DNA from: Bedellia somnulentella
Taxonomy: Eukaryota; Arthropoda; Insecta; Lepidoptera; Bedelliidae
DNA: 64,000 bases
Assembly (NCBI GenBank): GCA_963576735.1
Contig: OY755189.1
Location: forward strand, 6,362,622 to 6,426,621
Reading direction: 5' to 3'
In this document: positions 1 through 10,384 of the stretch, in pieces
How positions within the stretch are numbered: the first letter of the stretch is position 1
How the letters are laid out: each line of letters starts with the position of its first letter
Notes under the pieces: model-generated
Told to the model about the DNA's origin: nothing
Database searches by the model: none
Seen by the model: only the letters and a program-made list of their open reading frames with translations
Position numbers and translations under genes: made by a program

Positions 1-146
1 TAACCCACAGACATGTATTTGAATAGATGCCGCAAGTGCATGTACTTCGCGTGTAAAAACTAAGTAAAATTATCTTAGTTTATCGCCATTTGATTGAGTC
101 CGTGCTCGAACGTTCTCGGTGACAGATGTCAAGCTAAATATAAAAA

Positions 147-226
147 ATGCCTAATTGTGCCGTATTGAGTTGCAAAAACTATCTAAATAAAGCGGGACTA
201 ATTAATAGAAAGATTTACTTTCATCG
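147..226 (+). CDS. THAP-domain protein, first coding exon
   Basis: An ATG at 147 opens 26 codons plus two bases, followed by a good splice donor (gtaggt at 227). The peptide starts MPNCAVLSCKN and ends KIYFH. It shows the opening Cys-x4-Cys of a THAP zinc finger (C4, C9), the MP-x-C start, and the F/Y-F-H run that normally precedes a phenylalanine-proline. THAP fingers bind DNA and are found in transcription factors and in transposase-derived genes. The second half of the finger (the C and H ligands, and the AVPTIF box) must lie in a later exon, which I could not find in the window. The gene may extend far to the right, nested among repeats, or this may be a lone domesticated or dead exon. 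Start and donor are seen directly; the family call rests on a short peptide. Confidence 0.55.
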
Positions 227-858
227 GTAGGTCACTTTATTATTAGATTATGTGGTTTTTATTGCAAAATCAATTATTACGTGTTCGTTGTGGTTTTACA
301 CTGAAAAACTTTTAAACGAGTGTGTATCGCTTAATTTATAATACATTGCCGCTTTTAGTTACAAAGCTATCTAGTATGGCTTGTCTATTAAAACACGCAA
401 TGAACATCAAAATGAACGATATTTTCACCTGTCAATCAGCTACACGGTACGGTAGCTATTGTCATATTTCTGTCATTTTAAGCAAAATGTGTTGTACCTA
501 CACAGATAGTTGTATTCGATTCTAATTCTAATCGATTTTGGGAACAGAGAAATGATAATATTCGCGATGGATGTTCCATGTATCTAAAATATTTTTATTA
601 CTACAATGTTTCTGTTAAATAATTAATTGGAATACTCTTGTTTTAACTTTGTTTTTATTTAATAAAAGAACAGTTTAATTTTAGTTACAAGTTTTTCTCA
701 AAGCTACATTTCTTAACGTGTGGTATGTGTCAGTTCTTTATTTACTTCCTTCCTTCACTCAGTGTTGCCAATATAAATGTACATATATACACGAACACGC
801 CTCCTTACATAAGTTCAAAGCTTCTTAAGTACTACAGTAATTATGATCAATTAGGGAA
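227..858. other. AT-rich non-coding stretch
   Basis: I see no coding exon or recognisable repeat. Short open frames here have no codon pattern or domain. Confidence 0.4.
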
Positions 859-1219
859 CTATACTCCCATTTTTAAGTTATTGAATTTAACATTTCCCAC
901 AGGTTTTGTAAATGTATCTGCAATTTTATTTTCTTACTCTACTTTGTATACTTCCCTGCTATACATTGTAATTTACAAAATGATAGTGAACTTCAATGTG
1001 CTTAGGATTCTTTGCAAAGTTTCCATACTTAGAAATAGCTACAGCTGCTGAATTATCTTCATAGATTTCAACTGGTTTACAAGCCTTAGTGAAGACATCA
1101 TTCATTACACAAATGAGAAAATTTAATTCTGTTACTGCTTCTGATAATTCTACATATTTAGCAAATGTGGAAGAGTTTATTACACTACGTTGTTTTTTTT
1201 TATTGCCAATATTGAACAA
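859..1219 (-). pseudogene. Ty1/copia RNase H fragment, decayed
   Basis: Read on the minus strand, the frame from 1219 gives EAVTELNFL, IYEDNSAAVAISKYGN and KHIEVHYHFV. This is the RNase H end of a Ty1/copia polyprotein; the D of the EDN motif and the KHI-E-HFV block are typical. After a frame break near 958 the match resumes (TFTKPVGNVKFNNLKMGV) and ends in a TAG at 859, the normal C-terminus of copia Pol. No LTR, integrase or reverse transcriptase is visible nearby. It is a dead 3' remnant. Confidence 0.75.
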
Positions 1220-2335
1220 ACAAAGAGTTCCGTACTATCATCTATAATAGAAAATAACGTTTTTGTATGGGAGCCCCTTTGATATTTACTTTACTTTTAT
1301 TTAGTTATTTATTTTGAAAGGTGATATACAAGTAAATATACTGTGAAAATTTTAAGTTTCTACTTATTAACGTTTTAATATTGAGCAAACAAATACGGAA
1401 AAAACCCGTTTTTGTAAGGGGCCCCTCTTAAAATTCTTTTTTTACTTGTATTTGTTGTTATAGCGGCAACAGAAATACGTCATTTGTGAAAATTTCAGCT
1501 TTTAAGTTATCACTGTTTATGAGAAAAACAGACAAAGAAAAAAAATACTTGATTATTTTTCCTTCTCTACAAGTTTTTTTTTTTTTTTTCAAATCCGAAT
1601 CAGTTCTGGGTTGTATTATATTTTGTCATAGCGCCTTCTACTGGCTTTCCTTTTTGTAGATAAAATTTCTTCTCGGGGTTTTTTTTAAATCATTTTGTAA
1701 CTTTCCGAGAACAAATTATTAAAACTAGTTAATTAGGTAGGTTATCAATAAAGACAAGTTATTATAATAATAAAGGCTACTGAATTACTCACTGACTAAC
1801 TGACTCATTAACTCACTGATTTAGATCGTTGTTCTCCGAGAAGATGTAGTGTTGGAGGAAAATAATGTAGGAAGAGTTGCTCAGAATAAAAATGACCATG
1901 AGAAAATAGCGTTATTAAAAAACAGGTATAATTCTAGATTTATCATTCTTCTGTCAATCTATCATTCGTCTGTCGATGCACTCGAATATAATCGATTGAA
2001 TCGTTTACGCGCTGACGGGGAGTTCCCATCACTAAATTGCGCGTGTGACGTCACAGTAGGTGGAAAAATAATGGCACGCTTGGTTTCTATACAAGAAATG
2101 ACACTTGCGTTATCTATTCAAAATACCTACAGATCTGTGGGCTAACCCTTATTGGAATATAAGGCTGTGAGTATATGTATGCAGAAAGAAGAAGAAATAA
2201 ATATATGTGTAGAGCATCTCCGCCATTTCTTCATATCCACCACTCCGCAGTGTCTAAATATATAGATCTTTGACCAAAGTGTGTTTCCAGCTATGATTTA
2301 CACACAGGGATGACATTAGGCACTGATACGTTGTT
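1220..2335. other. Non-coding stretch, no supported gene
   Basis: AT-rich, with a T-run near 1570 and a small ACTCACTGACTAA-type repetitive patch near 1785-1822. A perfect TGACGTCA palindrome (CRE-like) is at 2046-2053. A short SINE-B-type tail (gctgtgagtatatgtatg) is at about 2163-2180. The open frame at 1849-2145 has no domain I recognise, and I do not call it a gene. Confidence 0.4.
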
Positions 2336-2597
2336 CCTTACAATGGGTCTGATAAGAAGGCTCAAAATAACCAAAAGGGCAATGGAGAGGGCTATCTAAG
2401 ATATTTCAGTACGCGATTGACCAAAAAATCAGGAGATCAGTTGAAGAACGGCGGCATCTGACTTAGCCCGAAGACTTGCAGAGGTCAAGTGGCTATGGGC
2501 AGGGCGGCAGGGCACATATCTCGCAGCACCTATGCCCATAGGGTTGTGGAGAGGTACCAGAAGACGCGGATAGGTGGTTGGCTTATGATGATGATGA
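2336..2597 (+). pseudogene. RTE-like LINE, 3' end of ORF2, decayed
   Basis: One frame gives KITKRAMERAI, then after stops LARRLAEVKWLWAG. This corresponds to the region just before the C-terminal W-x-W-AGH block of RTE/CR1-type LINE polymerases. The fragment has several in-frame stops and a frame break, and it ends in a (TGA)n run (atgatgatgatgatt), the usual tail of RTE-like elements. A SINE-B follows 26 bases later. Confidence 0.65.
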
Positions 2598-2623
2598 TTA
2601 ATATGTTGCGTTTAAATTGTTGT

Positions 2624-2874
2624 TATGCCGTGTAGTACCGGCTTAAATTTCGCTATCCCTATGCCGTGTAGTGCCGGCTAAGAATGTCGCTACCCCTTTC
2701 TACCCACGGGTGTCGTAACGGGCAACTAAGGGTATTAGGACTTTTTATTGGATTTTTGGGCGATGCGGTTGGAGACCTATCACCAAAAACCTTTATTTTT
2801 ACCATCTTTTCCCCACTCAACTTCTCTGGTTACTCCTTCTAGGGAAATATAGCCGTGAGTATATGTATATATGT
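2624..2874 (+). mobile_element. SINE-B copy with duplicated head
   Basis: The full copy starts at 2661 (atgccgtgtagtgccggc) and ends ccgtgagtatatgtatatatg. Directly before it, 2624-2660 is a second copy of just the first ~35 bases, so the head is present twice in tandem. The body carries the family landmarks ggcgatgcggttggagac and atcttttccccactcaactt, but lacks the aaaagtggctgaggaatt segment. Confidence 0.8.
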
Positions 2875-3342
2875 TTAAATTCTCATTTTTAGAAATGATA
2901 TATGTTTCAGTTACAGAAAAGCACAATGTAATCGTGAAAACCCGATGAGCTAGAAACTACCAGGAATCGTTTTAGTGCATCGTATACTGAGTGCATGTGT
3001 ACAAGAAATTGAGGTCGACTGTTGCTAACTCAATAATAAACTTCTGTGCATTTGACTAACGTTTAACCCAGTTTTGATAGTCGCCATCTCTTTCTATATT
3101 TACTAATATTATAAAGACAAAAGTGTTTGTAAAGAATAGGCCTCCGAAACTGCTTATACTATTAAAACATTTCTTTCTACGGGTTTTTAAAATAACAGAC
3201 AAAATAAATGACGGGAAATGATATAAGGGGTGAGTAGAGAAGTCATCGAATACCAATTTTCTTTATTTAGGCAAAAATATTAAATAATTGAGAAATAACA
3301 CTAACCATGCAAAATCTTATAAGCCTTATTATTATATACATA

Positions 3343-3450
3343 ACATAAACGTTCACGCCGAATATCCCCGAAGGAATATACCCAGGATTTGAACACTAGT
3401 CGTTTGCACGATAACCGAGTATTCTACCCACTGGGCTATCACGGTTGCTA
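3343..3450 (-). mobile_element. SINE-A copy, internally deleted
   Basis: The copy holds the 3' end (aaacgttcacgccgaatat) joined directly to the tRNA-like head (tgggctatcacggttg). About 260 bases of the middle are missing; the join lies at about 3377. Confidence 0.8.
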
Positions 3451-3877
3451 TATAAAATCATCAATCAATAATTTTCACTATACCATTAGTAATAGAATTT
3501 TCGTGTCATATTGATTTATATTGGAGAAATTAATGAATTTCTCTTTACCGTACCGACTGTTTTCTTCTACAACCTGAATGTCATTGTAAATTTTTATTTA
3601 GTATGAAATTTATTGAACTTTGTTACTTTGCTTTGTTCAAGCATTTAAACCTTGATATATTTTGCTGCATTAGATATTAGCAACTACACTGGCCTACAAT
3701 GCCAATAATAAGTTTTTACTTGCTCCACTTAAATTTTGTAAGTTATGATATTACTCAATTTTTTTTTCATCCCTATCATCACCTAATTAATGTTCCTTGG
3801 TCATCGTGCCAAGTTTGGAAATAGTTATTTGAAACAGCAAGGTCTCATTAGAGTATATACGAAAATAAAATACAATG

Positions 3878-4025
3878 TGTGTATGCATATACCCATGCCA
3901 TTAGTTTGCATTGAGATATTTCTATGGTAGAGACTATCGATCGCCACTTAGTACGATCCTGGGAACTCTCGAGATAAATCACCTTACATACAAGCCCTTT
4001 TATTCTTCGCACTTCTAACGCCAAC
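3878..4025 (-). mobile_element. LINE-C 3' end fragment
   Basis: The minus strand reads VRSAKNKRACM then, after a break, the gatcgatagtctct block that ends LINE-C ORF2, and finishes in a degraded tail (gggtatatgcatac). It matches the better copies at 45545-45800 and 63000-63275. Confidence 0.6.
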
Positions 4026-4091
4026 TTTTTATCACATTATGTATTTTATTATAGGTCTTTTATATCTGTTTGATATTTAAAAATAAATTTA

Positions 4092-4131
4092 CTAGTTCCC
4101 GGGTAGTTAACCGGGAGATGCTTAGCGGGTC
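4092..4131 (-). pseudogene. Remnant copy of the 3' end of Fs exon 3
   Basis: On the minus strand this reads AKHLPVNYPGTSKF, against AKHLTVNYPGTCRG in the real exon 3. The last Kazal cysteine is replaced by serine and no splice donor follows. It lies about 430 bases downstream of exon 3 in gene order. It is best read as an old local duplication of part of the exon. Confidence 0.65.
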
Positions 4132-4390
4132 AGCGTTTACCATGAAGAATATATAAATGTAATATTTAGGGAGAATAATAAGTATGGTCGGGGCGAGGTT
4201 AGATTTCCCTACCCACAACTCTGTTTGCCCTTCGCGCCTCATGTATTAAAAAAGGATAAAGTTTTCTTAATATGTATATGAATTGTTAGATTACTTTATT
4301 TATGTCGTTTCTTATTGATTTTAAGCCTTATACTAACATTAATGTGAATCTTGGTAACTTGAATAAACATTTTCATAATAAATACAAACG

Positions 4391-4430
4391 CAATAATCCT
4401 GACTAAACATTAAAAATCATACCTCTACAA
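4391..4430. repeat. Duplicate of the exon 3 / intron junction
   Basis: The 22 bases at 4409-4430 are identical to 4543-4564, which straddle the Fs exon 3 donor site. A weaker match extends left to 4391. The copy carries the donor-like gtatga but only the last few exon bases. Confidence 0.7.
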
Positions 4431-4492
4431 TTTGGGTACTCTAAGGGGTACGCAGAGGTACTAGTACTTCTGAACACATGTGACAATGATTT
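4431..4492 (-). mobile_element. SINE-A fragment
   Basis: The string cagaggtactagtacttctg followed by aacacatgtgac corresponds to the 3' third of SINE-A. It is a short truncated piece lying in Fs intron 3. Confidence 0.6.
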
Positions 4493-4556
4493 TTAATCAG
4501 GGACAATATAAATATAAACATATACTCAATAATCCCCAATAAATTAAAAATCATAC

Positions 4557-4766
4557 CTCTACAAGTCCCCGGATAGTTAACCGTGAGATGCTTAGCTGGT
4601 CTCCTACAGGCGTGTCTCCGCAGTTTACACAGAGATCGGTAGGTGCGTCCGTCGGAGCCGCACACGTGACCGGCGCGCGAGCACTTGGCCGCGCACACGC
4701 AGCGGGCGCGCCCGTCGCGGACCACGCAGCGGTGCCCGGTGCCGCAGGAGACGCCAGCACACGATT
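4557..4766 (-). CDS. Fs: Follistatin, exon 3: first follistatin/Kazal module
   Basis: Follistatins are secreted proteins that bind activin/BMP-type ligands and block receptor binding. The exon starts after an acceptor (cttcttgtgcag) and ends at a donor (gtatga). It encodes 69 whole codons: a follistatin-N turn (ESCAGVSCGTGHRC, then RARCVCAAKC) followed by a Kazal fold with the signature HVCGSDGRTYRSLCKL and the final NYPGTC. The cysteine spacing is complete. It enters in phase 1 from exon 2 (the split codon gives Glu) and leaves in phase 1, as is usual for shuffled extracellular modules. Codon use is very GC-rich compared with its surroundings. Later modules are not in the window, so the gene continues left of base 1. 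Agrin-type proteins share this module, but exon 2 settles the identity. Confidence 0.92.
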
Positions 4767-4904
4767 CTGCACAAGAAGATATATTTAGTTAGTAGTAGTA
4801 GTAGTAGTAAGAAGATATACTTTGTTTCTCAGACACTTTTGGAAGTGGATTAGGGGATGGTAGAAAAAGGGTTAAAAGAGGACTGGCATCTTTATTTTAT
4901 CAGA

Positions 4905-4990
4905 CATTAGGGTAGGCAGAGACTATCGCCACTTAGTTCGATCCTGGCATCAATACTGTTACTTTAACTTTTCTTATTCTGTACGCATCA
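4905..4990 (-). mobile_element. LINE-C tail fragment, duplicated copy
   Basis: It contains ggtaggcagagactatcg and ttcgatcctggcatcaatac. The block is repeated at 5275-5345, and the repetition continues into the exon 2 remnant, so a unit of LINE tail plus exon was duplicated together. Confidence 0.55.
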
Positions 4991-5062
4991 CACGCCCACT
5001 TATTCAGAGTTTCTATATATATAAATCAATATTCCAGTATAAATTACGTAACACTCCATTAC

Positions 5063-5147
5063 CAACGCAAGCAGTACTCGACACGCCGCCCAACAGTTCC
5101 CCACTGCCCAGATCGCTCGGGCTTCCCCAGCACAGCACTCCGCTGCT
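5063..5147 (-). pseudogene. Decayed duplicate of Fs exon 2 (3' half)
   Basis: The minus-strand reading gives WGSPSDLGSGEL and GGVSSTACV, against AWSPRDLDSGEL and GGVPCTACA in the real exon. About 18 bases (the FFYKTL codons) are lost and the first cysteine of the PC-x-x-C pair is now serine. The donor is still gtaatgg. Its flank also matches the flank of exon 2, so it arose by tandem duplication of roughly 350 bases. If spliced in, it would add a broken domain. Confidence 0.75.
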
Positions 5148-5274
5148 ACATTACTTTTATACAATACCTACTCTGTTATATACTATACCACACTCTTGAT
5201 ACTTGCCTTTATAGCTCAGTCTTTATAGTTCTCTTTTTGTCAAAGCAGCCGTTCATAAATTTAGACAGTCACGC

Positions 5275-5345
5275 CATCAGTCCACAATTCCCACTTCGAT
5301 CCTGACATCAATACTTTCATATATACTTTTTAAATCTTTACGCAT
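5275..5345 (-). mobile_element. LINE-C tail fragment next to Fs exon 2
   Basis: It contains cacttcgatcctgacatcaa and the sequence after it, matching 4930-4990. It forms the outer part of the tandem duplication that includes exon 2. Confidence 0.5.
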
Positions 5346-5408
5346 GAGAAACCTAACTTTCTAGCACTTCTATTGAATCTAAATAAATACTTAGGTTAAT
5401 AATATTAC

Positions 5409-5600
5409 CAGCGCAAGCAGTACAGGGCACGCCGCCCGACAGCGTCTTGTAGAAGAACAGCTCGCCGCTGTCGAGGTCGCGCGGGCTCCAGGCGGCGGGC
5501 GCGCGCGCTCCCCCGGCGCAGCACTCCGCGCGGGACACGCGCTGCGCCGCCACCGAGCTGCAGCGCCCGCTGCGCTCCATACCCGACCAGCAGATGCCAG
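5409..5600 (-). CDS. Fs: Follistatin, exon 2: N-terminal cysteine domain
   Basis: The 192-base exon lies between a strong acceptor (ctcttcccag) and a donor (gtaatatt). It encodes GICWSGMERSGRC, ECCAGG, AWSPRDLDSGELFFYK and GGVPCTACA. The pattern GxCW...GRC...ECC...W...LF...GGxPC..C is the N-terminal domain of follistatin, which packs against the ligand's receptor site; all six cysteines are present. Exon 1 ends with G and this exon begins CT, giving Ala in the junction ATPATAGICW, so mature secretion would start near the first glycine. The exon is very GC-rich. The domain alone distinguishes follistatin from agrin and other Kazal proteins. Confidence 0.93.
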
Positions 5601-6268
5601 CTGGGAAGAGATGGAATTTAAATATATTTTTAACTAAATGGAACCTTCTGCACAGATATTTGGCGGTGACCTAATTTTTCAAACAAAATTCGATCCACAG
5701 AGTCAATTTTAAATTTTTGATAATATTACTTAACCAAGCTATCAAGACTCATGAAAATTATATGGGATGGGACCACTCTAGAAGTATATCCAACAGAACA
5801 AAAACACAACTTTTATAATTGTTTGACCATTGACGTAGTAACCGTGTAACACACATACAAAAAAAATACAATCGATAGAGAATTTTTCAAGTCGGTTGAA
5901 AAAATAGGAAGTGTGTTACACGATGTCATAGAGTGAGGAAGCAAGTGAACATGTAGTGTGATAGAGCCAAATACACTCGTAAGCTTTAAATATGAATGGA
6001 AAATATACAATTTCGTTGCATACAAAACATTATTTTAACAGATACAGTGATTTAAGGTTTTGAGGGGTTTTAAGCGACTGTTAGGTGATGATCAGAAAGC
6101 TTCCAGAAGTGGCTAAGGCATTTCTAATCTCTGGCTACTTCAATTAGGGATTTTTAAACATTAAGCCGTTTATTTAATGATAATGATGGTTTCATTTTTA
6201 AAGTTAAAATTATGAAAGATTGATTTGTTATGGTCAACTATTTAGCTTTAAGGTGATACTAAGAATTA

Positions 6269-6641
6269 AGAACAGCCGTGATAGCCCAGTGGGTAGAACA
6301 CTCGGTTAACGTGCAAGCGACTAGTGTTCAAATCCCGGGTCGGGGCCTACACCAATTTGTCTTTTCTAAAGACATATGTGTGGTTAATTTATCATGGTTG
6401 TTAACGGTGAGGGAAAACATCGTGAGGAAACCCACATGGCTGAGTTGTACTTAGTGATGTGACAGTGTATTCGTACAAAACGGCGATAGGCCTGCCCCCT
6501 ATCACGTGAGTACACTGTCCATGCAAAACGTGGGTACTCTGAATACCAGATGACAAAGTCACGTGATGTTCAGAAGTATTAGTACCTCTGCCAACCCCTT
6601 CGGGGATATGCGGCGTGAACGTTTATGCTTATGCTTATGCT
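6269..6641 (+). mobile_element. SINE-A, near full-length
   Basis: The head gccgtgatagcccagtgggt resembles a tRNA A box, and agtgttcaaatcccgggt resembles a B box, as expected for an internal RNA polymerase III promoter. A central part contains aaacatcgtgaggaaaccca. The 3' end is a short (TTATGC)n run. A 9-base target duplication (taagaatta) lies at 6260-6268 and 6642-6650. It is not coding. Confidence 0.88.
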
Positions 6642-6649
6642 TAAGAATT

Positions 6650-7261
6650 AGTGTTCCTTTGCTTATAAATAAACGCTTTTCTTTTTTCTTTCAAATGGTA
6701 TATTCCTGGCTGGTATGCGAACTATTTACTATCATTCACGTCAATCTATCCAATGATTGCGGCTCGAAAATGTAATTCAAAACAAAACATTTCCGTTTAT
6801 CCAATTTCCATAATTATCGTTTTAACAACATCAACTTTTAATGTTATTTTAATGAAACGAAAAAAGAAAAAAAAGGAGTTTTAAAATACTTTATTCTTAT
6901 TCCTATCGTTGGTTATCAATTATCATTTTATCAATCAAATAGGACATATTATTCGGGAGCAATATTTTTATACATTTATATATAAGAACTTATAGGTTTT
7001 TCAATTAGTTTCCTATATTCCACAACGTAGCAACCGCCTGTTTCGTCATATGGTATTTATTACGACAGATGTGAAGTGCATCATGAATCCATTGAAAAAA
7101 GCGTCTGGTGGATGTCTGCTCGAGTGAGTCACGGCTGGGGAATCCGAGCGTGCCATCTATACCAGTCTCGCCAGCTTATTTCATTGGACGACTGCCTTTA
7201 ACTCGTTTTGAAAACCTTATACAAGGAAATCTAATAGAGAAGCAAATTACTTTTTAACTGA
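6650..7261. other. Intronic stretch without recognised elements
   Basis: AT-rich to about 7070, then 100 bases of mixed composition (7080-7190) that look unique. There is no coding signal. Confidence 0.35.
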
Positions 7262-7480
7262 TCTGTGTAGTATCGGCTTAGAATAGCACTACCCCATTTC
7301 TGTCCGTGGGTGTTCGTAAATGGAGACTAAGGGGATAACGGCTTTCTAAGTAATTTTTAGGCGATGCGGTTGGAGACCCATCAACATAAACCTATATTTT
7401 ACTATATTTTCCCTAATTTGAACTTCTAAAGGTGGCTGAGGAATTTCTTATTCCGAAGCTCTGGCTAAGCCTTATAATAT
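7262..7480 (+). mobile_element. SINE-B, 3' truncated
   Basis: The head ctgtgtagtatcggcttaga is present, and the copy runs to the ctctggcta block, after which the usual tail is missing. Confidence 0.85.
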
Positions 7481-7643
7481 GTATATTAATTACTTTATGA
7501 TTACCTCATTTAAATTTTTCAAATGAAGGAAAATTCCCATTGAGGTAGGTAATGGATTGTTATACCAAGCGCAAAGCTATTTGTTTATGCACGATTGTTA
7601 TGTTGGTGCCTAAACGTTCGCGAGGGGCATAATGCAATGTCAT

Positions 7644-7843
7644 NNNNNNNNNNNNNNNNNNNNNNNNNNNNNNNNNNNNNNNNNNNNNNNNNNNNNNNNN
7701 NNNNNNNNNNNNNNNNNNNNNNNNNNNNNNNNNNNNNNNNNNNNNNNNNNNNNNNNNNNNNNNNNNNNNNNNNNNNNNNNNNNNNNNNNNNNNNNNNNNN
7801 NNNNNNNNNNNNNNNNNNNNNNNNNNNNNNNNNNNNNNNNNNN
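7644..7843. other. Assembly gap (200 N)
   Basis: Exactly 200 N, probably a gap of unknown true size. Confidence 0.99.
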
Positions 7844-8050
7844 ACCGGCACTCGGTGGTCAGCTGCCGAACTGTCTACTAACTGCTCGTCAATGACTCGT
7901 GTTGAGTCGAAACGCGTCGCATGTTTGTGGTTGCCTGTGGTTTTCGCTTGCGGGTGTGTGTGTGGTGCATTGTCTGCTTTTCGATTTCTTGTAAGTGGAA
8001 GGGCGGGCGGTGCACAGTGCATGTTGCATGAAAACTGCAGGTATTATTTA
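7844..8050 (+). other. GC/CpG-richer stretch beside the gap
   Basis: Right of the gap the base composition jumps (ccggcactcggtggtcagct and onward), with many CpG and a GT-rich run, and it contains a good donor-like site (cttgtaagtgg) near 7989. It could be an untranslated first exon or promoter-like region on the plus strand, or a high-GC repeat that broke the assembly. No protein is recognisable. Confidence 0.3.
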
Positions 8051-8714
8051 GCGGAATTAAGCGAAGAAATTTATTAATATTAGTATTGCTTGGCACAATT
8101 TGTTTGACAAACTTGGCGAAACCAATGTTGGTATGTATCATCAATTAAGTGTCCGGAAATTTCCATTTATGTAAAATGTCTACAAATGATTTACAAAACC
8201 TATAAAAAATCATTTAATTCAAATAACTTGTTATAAAAGTATTTTTTTGTGTCCGATGTGTCAGAGATTTTAACATATGTAAAACACTAAAATTATTAGC
8301 AAAATAAGCAGGTACTTTATTATATCTGTAATTTTTACTTTAGGAGAACATTATCAACAGCGTTGTGGTTGTGGCCCTATAAGAACACGGTACACGGTAT
8401 ATCATCAACATAAGGATGTAGCAACAAATTCTTTTTAATTCTCTTTTTAATTATATTATTGGCAAGGTAAAGCTGTGGCACAATTTTAATAATTCCGTAA
8501 AAATATATCTATTTGTAACAATACACTGAATTAAAAGCACAAATGATATTATTAGGAAACAGAAATATTAATTTAAAATACTCGTATATACACAACGAAA
8601 CTTCTCGCTAATTCAATTACATATAACCTCTACAAAATGCGAAGCAACCAAAAACACGTTAGGGAGTTCAAATATAATTTTGTTCAAGTAAATGAATTCT
8701 ATATGATTTGATTA
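8051..8714. other. AT-rich intronic stretch
   Basis: No gene or known repeat is recognisable. Confidence 0.35.
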
Positions 8715-8905
8715 CTAGCTGAACAGGCAAAAGTTGCTTTACCATATAAATTAGAATATATATAAAAAAAGGGTGCATACCCTTATCACTTAGTAACATA
8801 AAAAAATGTTATGAGCGAACCTATTCTAAGACCTACCGAATGTGTATGCAAAATTACATAGAAATCGATTCAACCGATTCAGAGTTGTTTGGGGACAAAC
8901 ACTGC
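8715..8905 (-). mobile_element. Helitron-like 3' end
   Basis: Read on the minus strand the element ends ttgcctgttcagCTAG followed by T, the CTRR-T end typical of Helitrons. The inner part (taagacctaccgaatgtgta) matches 10460-10480 in reverse orientation, showing a second copy of the same family nearby. Confidence 0.5.
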
Positions 8906-8998
8906 AATGCAATACGTGAATTTTACATATTACATGTATTGTTTTCTTCTTACGAGTAACACTTACATCAGATTAAAAGTTCTATTCCATTAAATATA

Positions 8999-9365
8999 AC
9001 ATAACATAAACGTGTACGCCGAATATCCCCGAAGGGGTTGGCAGAGGTACTAATACTTCTGAACATCACGTGACTTTGTCACCTGGTGTTCGGAGTACCC
9101 ACGTTTTGCATGGACAGTGTACTCACGTGATAGGGGGCAGGCCTATCACCGTTTTGTACGAATACACTGTCACATGACTAAGTACAACTCAGTCATGTGG
9201 GTTTCCTCACGATGTTTTCCCTCACCGTTAACAACCGTGATAAATTAACCACACATATGTCTTTAGAAAAGACAAATTGCTCTAGGCCCGACCCGGGATT
9301 TGAACACTAGTCGCTTGCACGTTAACCGGTGTTCTACCCATTGAGCTATCACGTCGTTTAAATAT
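8999..9365 (-). mobile_element. SINE-A, full-length, with 14-base target duplication
   Basis: The tail (ataacataaacg) is on the left and the tRNA-like head (ttgagctatcacg) on the right. A perfect 14-base duplication, ttccattaaatata, is at 8985-8998 and 9366-9379. Confidence 0.92.
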
Positions 9366-9379
9366 TTCCATTAAATATA

Positions 9380-10183
9380 TTCTTTATGAATTTGTATTTA
9401 TTGCTTTTTTTGTTTAAAACTTATTATTAGATTATTATAATGGTTATACAATTGAAAGGGTCTGTAACATTAACAAGCGCCTCAGTCCAAAATCAATATA
9501 ATGATAATTCAATGTGTCTTTTTGAATTTCGCAAACTGATTGGGGAAACAATTCGGAAGCAAGAATTCTTAATTTAAATACGTTATTATTTCTTTATATA
9601 TTTCGCAATACAAAAAAACAATTGGGGTAAACTAAATAAAATTGTTTAAAAAGTATAGTCAAAAAGAGGTTCAAACCTACAAGAGACAAATAACTGAATA
9701 ATTGTTTAAAAAATGCCCATGTCACCTGACCTTACGCCAACCGCACTGCAGACCGACCGAATTTGCTAATAAATACCATTTTAGCATCTCCCGCGCGTTT
9801 TCACCGGCCATTGACATTGAAATGCCTGCGCTTCTATTTTTTACTCTGTGGTTCCGTCACTTTTGGCGCCACTTTTTTATGCGTCGAAATTCTATTTAAA
9901 ACGTCAAGTATATGATAGATCATCGTTGCTCAATTTAAATTCATGATAAGTACACCTACTGTTGTTATGGACGGTTCAAGGCCTCTACATTGAAAGTGAT
10001 GTATCGGGACAGCACACACATTCCAATCATAGGTAAGAAACTGCGAAGCTATCTGCGTTTTTTCCTCTTTTAGGGATTTGCAGCCAAAACCCAAAGAAAA
10101 TTACTCCCAAAGTTTTGTCCTTTCGTCTGTTCGTCTGTCCATATTATCACTATATTAAGACTTGAGTTGAAATTTAATAAGTA
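9380..10183. other. Intronic stretch without recognised gene
   Basis: AT-rich, with a less AT-rich patch at 9715-9860. The frame at 9702-9899 has no family resemblance. Confidence 0.35.
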
Positions 10184-10205
10184 TAGGTGAACTAGAAGCT
10201 GCTTT
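10184..10205. repeat. 22-base direct repeat, copy 1
   Basis: The 22 bases starting taggtgaactagaagctg are identical to 11222-11243, which lie just outside the tRNA-Tyr copy next to the BEL/Pao LTR. The match continues weakly for about 15 more bases. Confidence 0.8.
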
Positions 10206-10384
10206 AGGAAATTGACTGCCCCATATGCAACTATCCCGTTTGATATAAACATATCAAACGGGACAGAAGAGTGACGCAACTTTAGTTTTACAATGGTTTT
10301 TTTTTAAAGATTAAGGATTTATCAAATTTTCATACATCTTCCTTGTATCGTATGTACCTTTTCACCATATTTACAGCACAGTGC

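Larger units (their letters stand above)
4767..5408 (-). other. Fs intron 2
   Basis: This intron of 642 bases has a consensus donor (gtaatatt) and acceptor. It contains an (AGT)n run at about 4789-4809, two LINE-C tail fragments and a decayed copy of exon 2. Confidence 0.85.

Noticed and set aside
1849..2145. 98-codon frame as a gene
   Set aside because: No ATG at its start, no domain, and it ends in SINE-tail-adjacent sequence.
7585..8077. Long frames across the N gap
   Set aside because: They are open only because N cannot make a stop.
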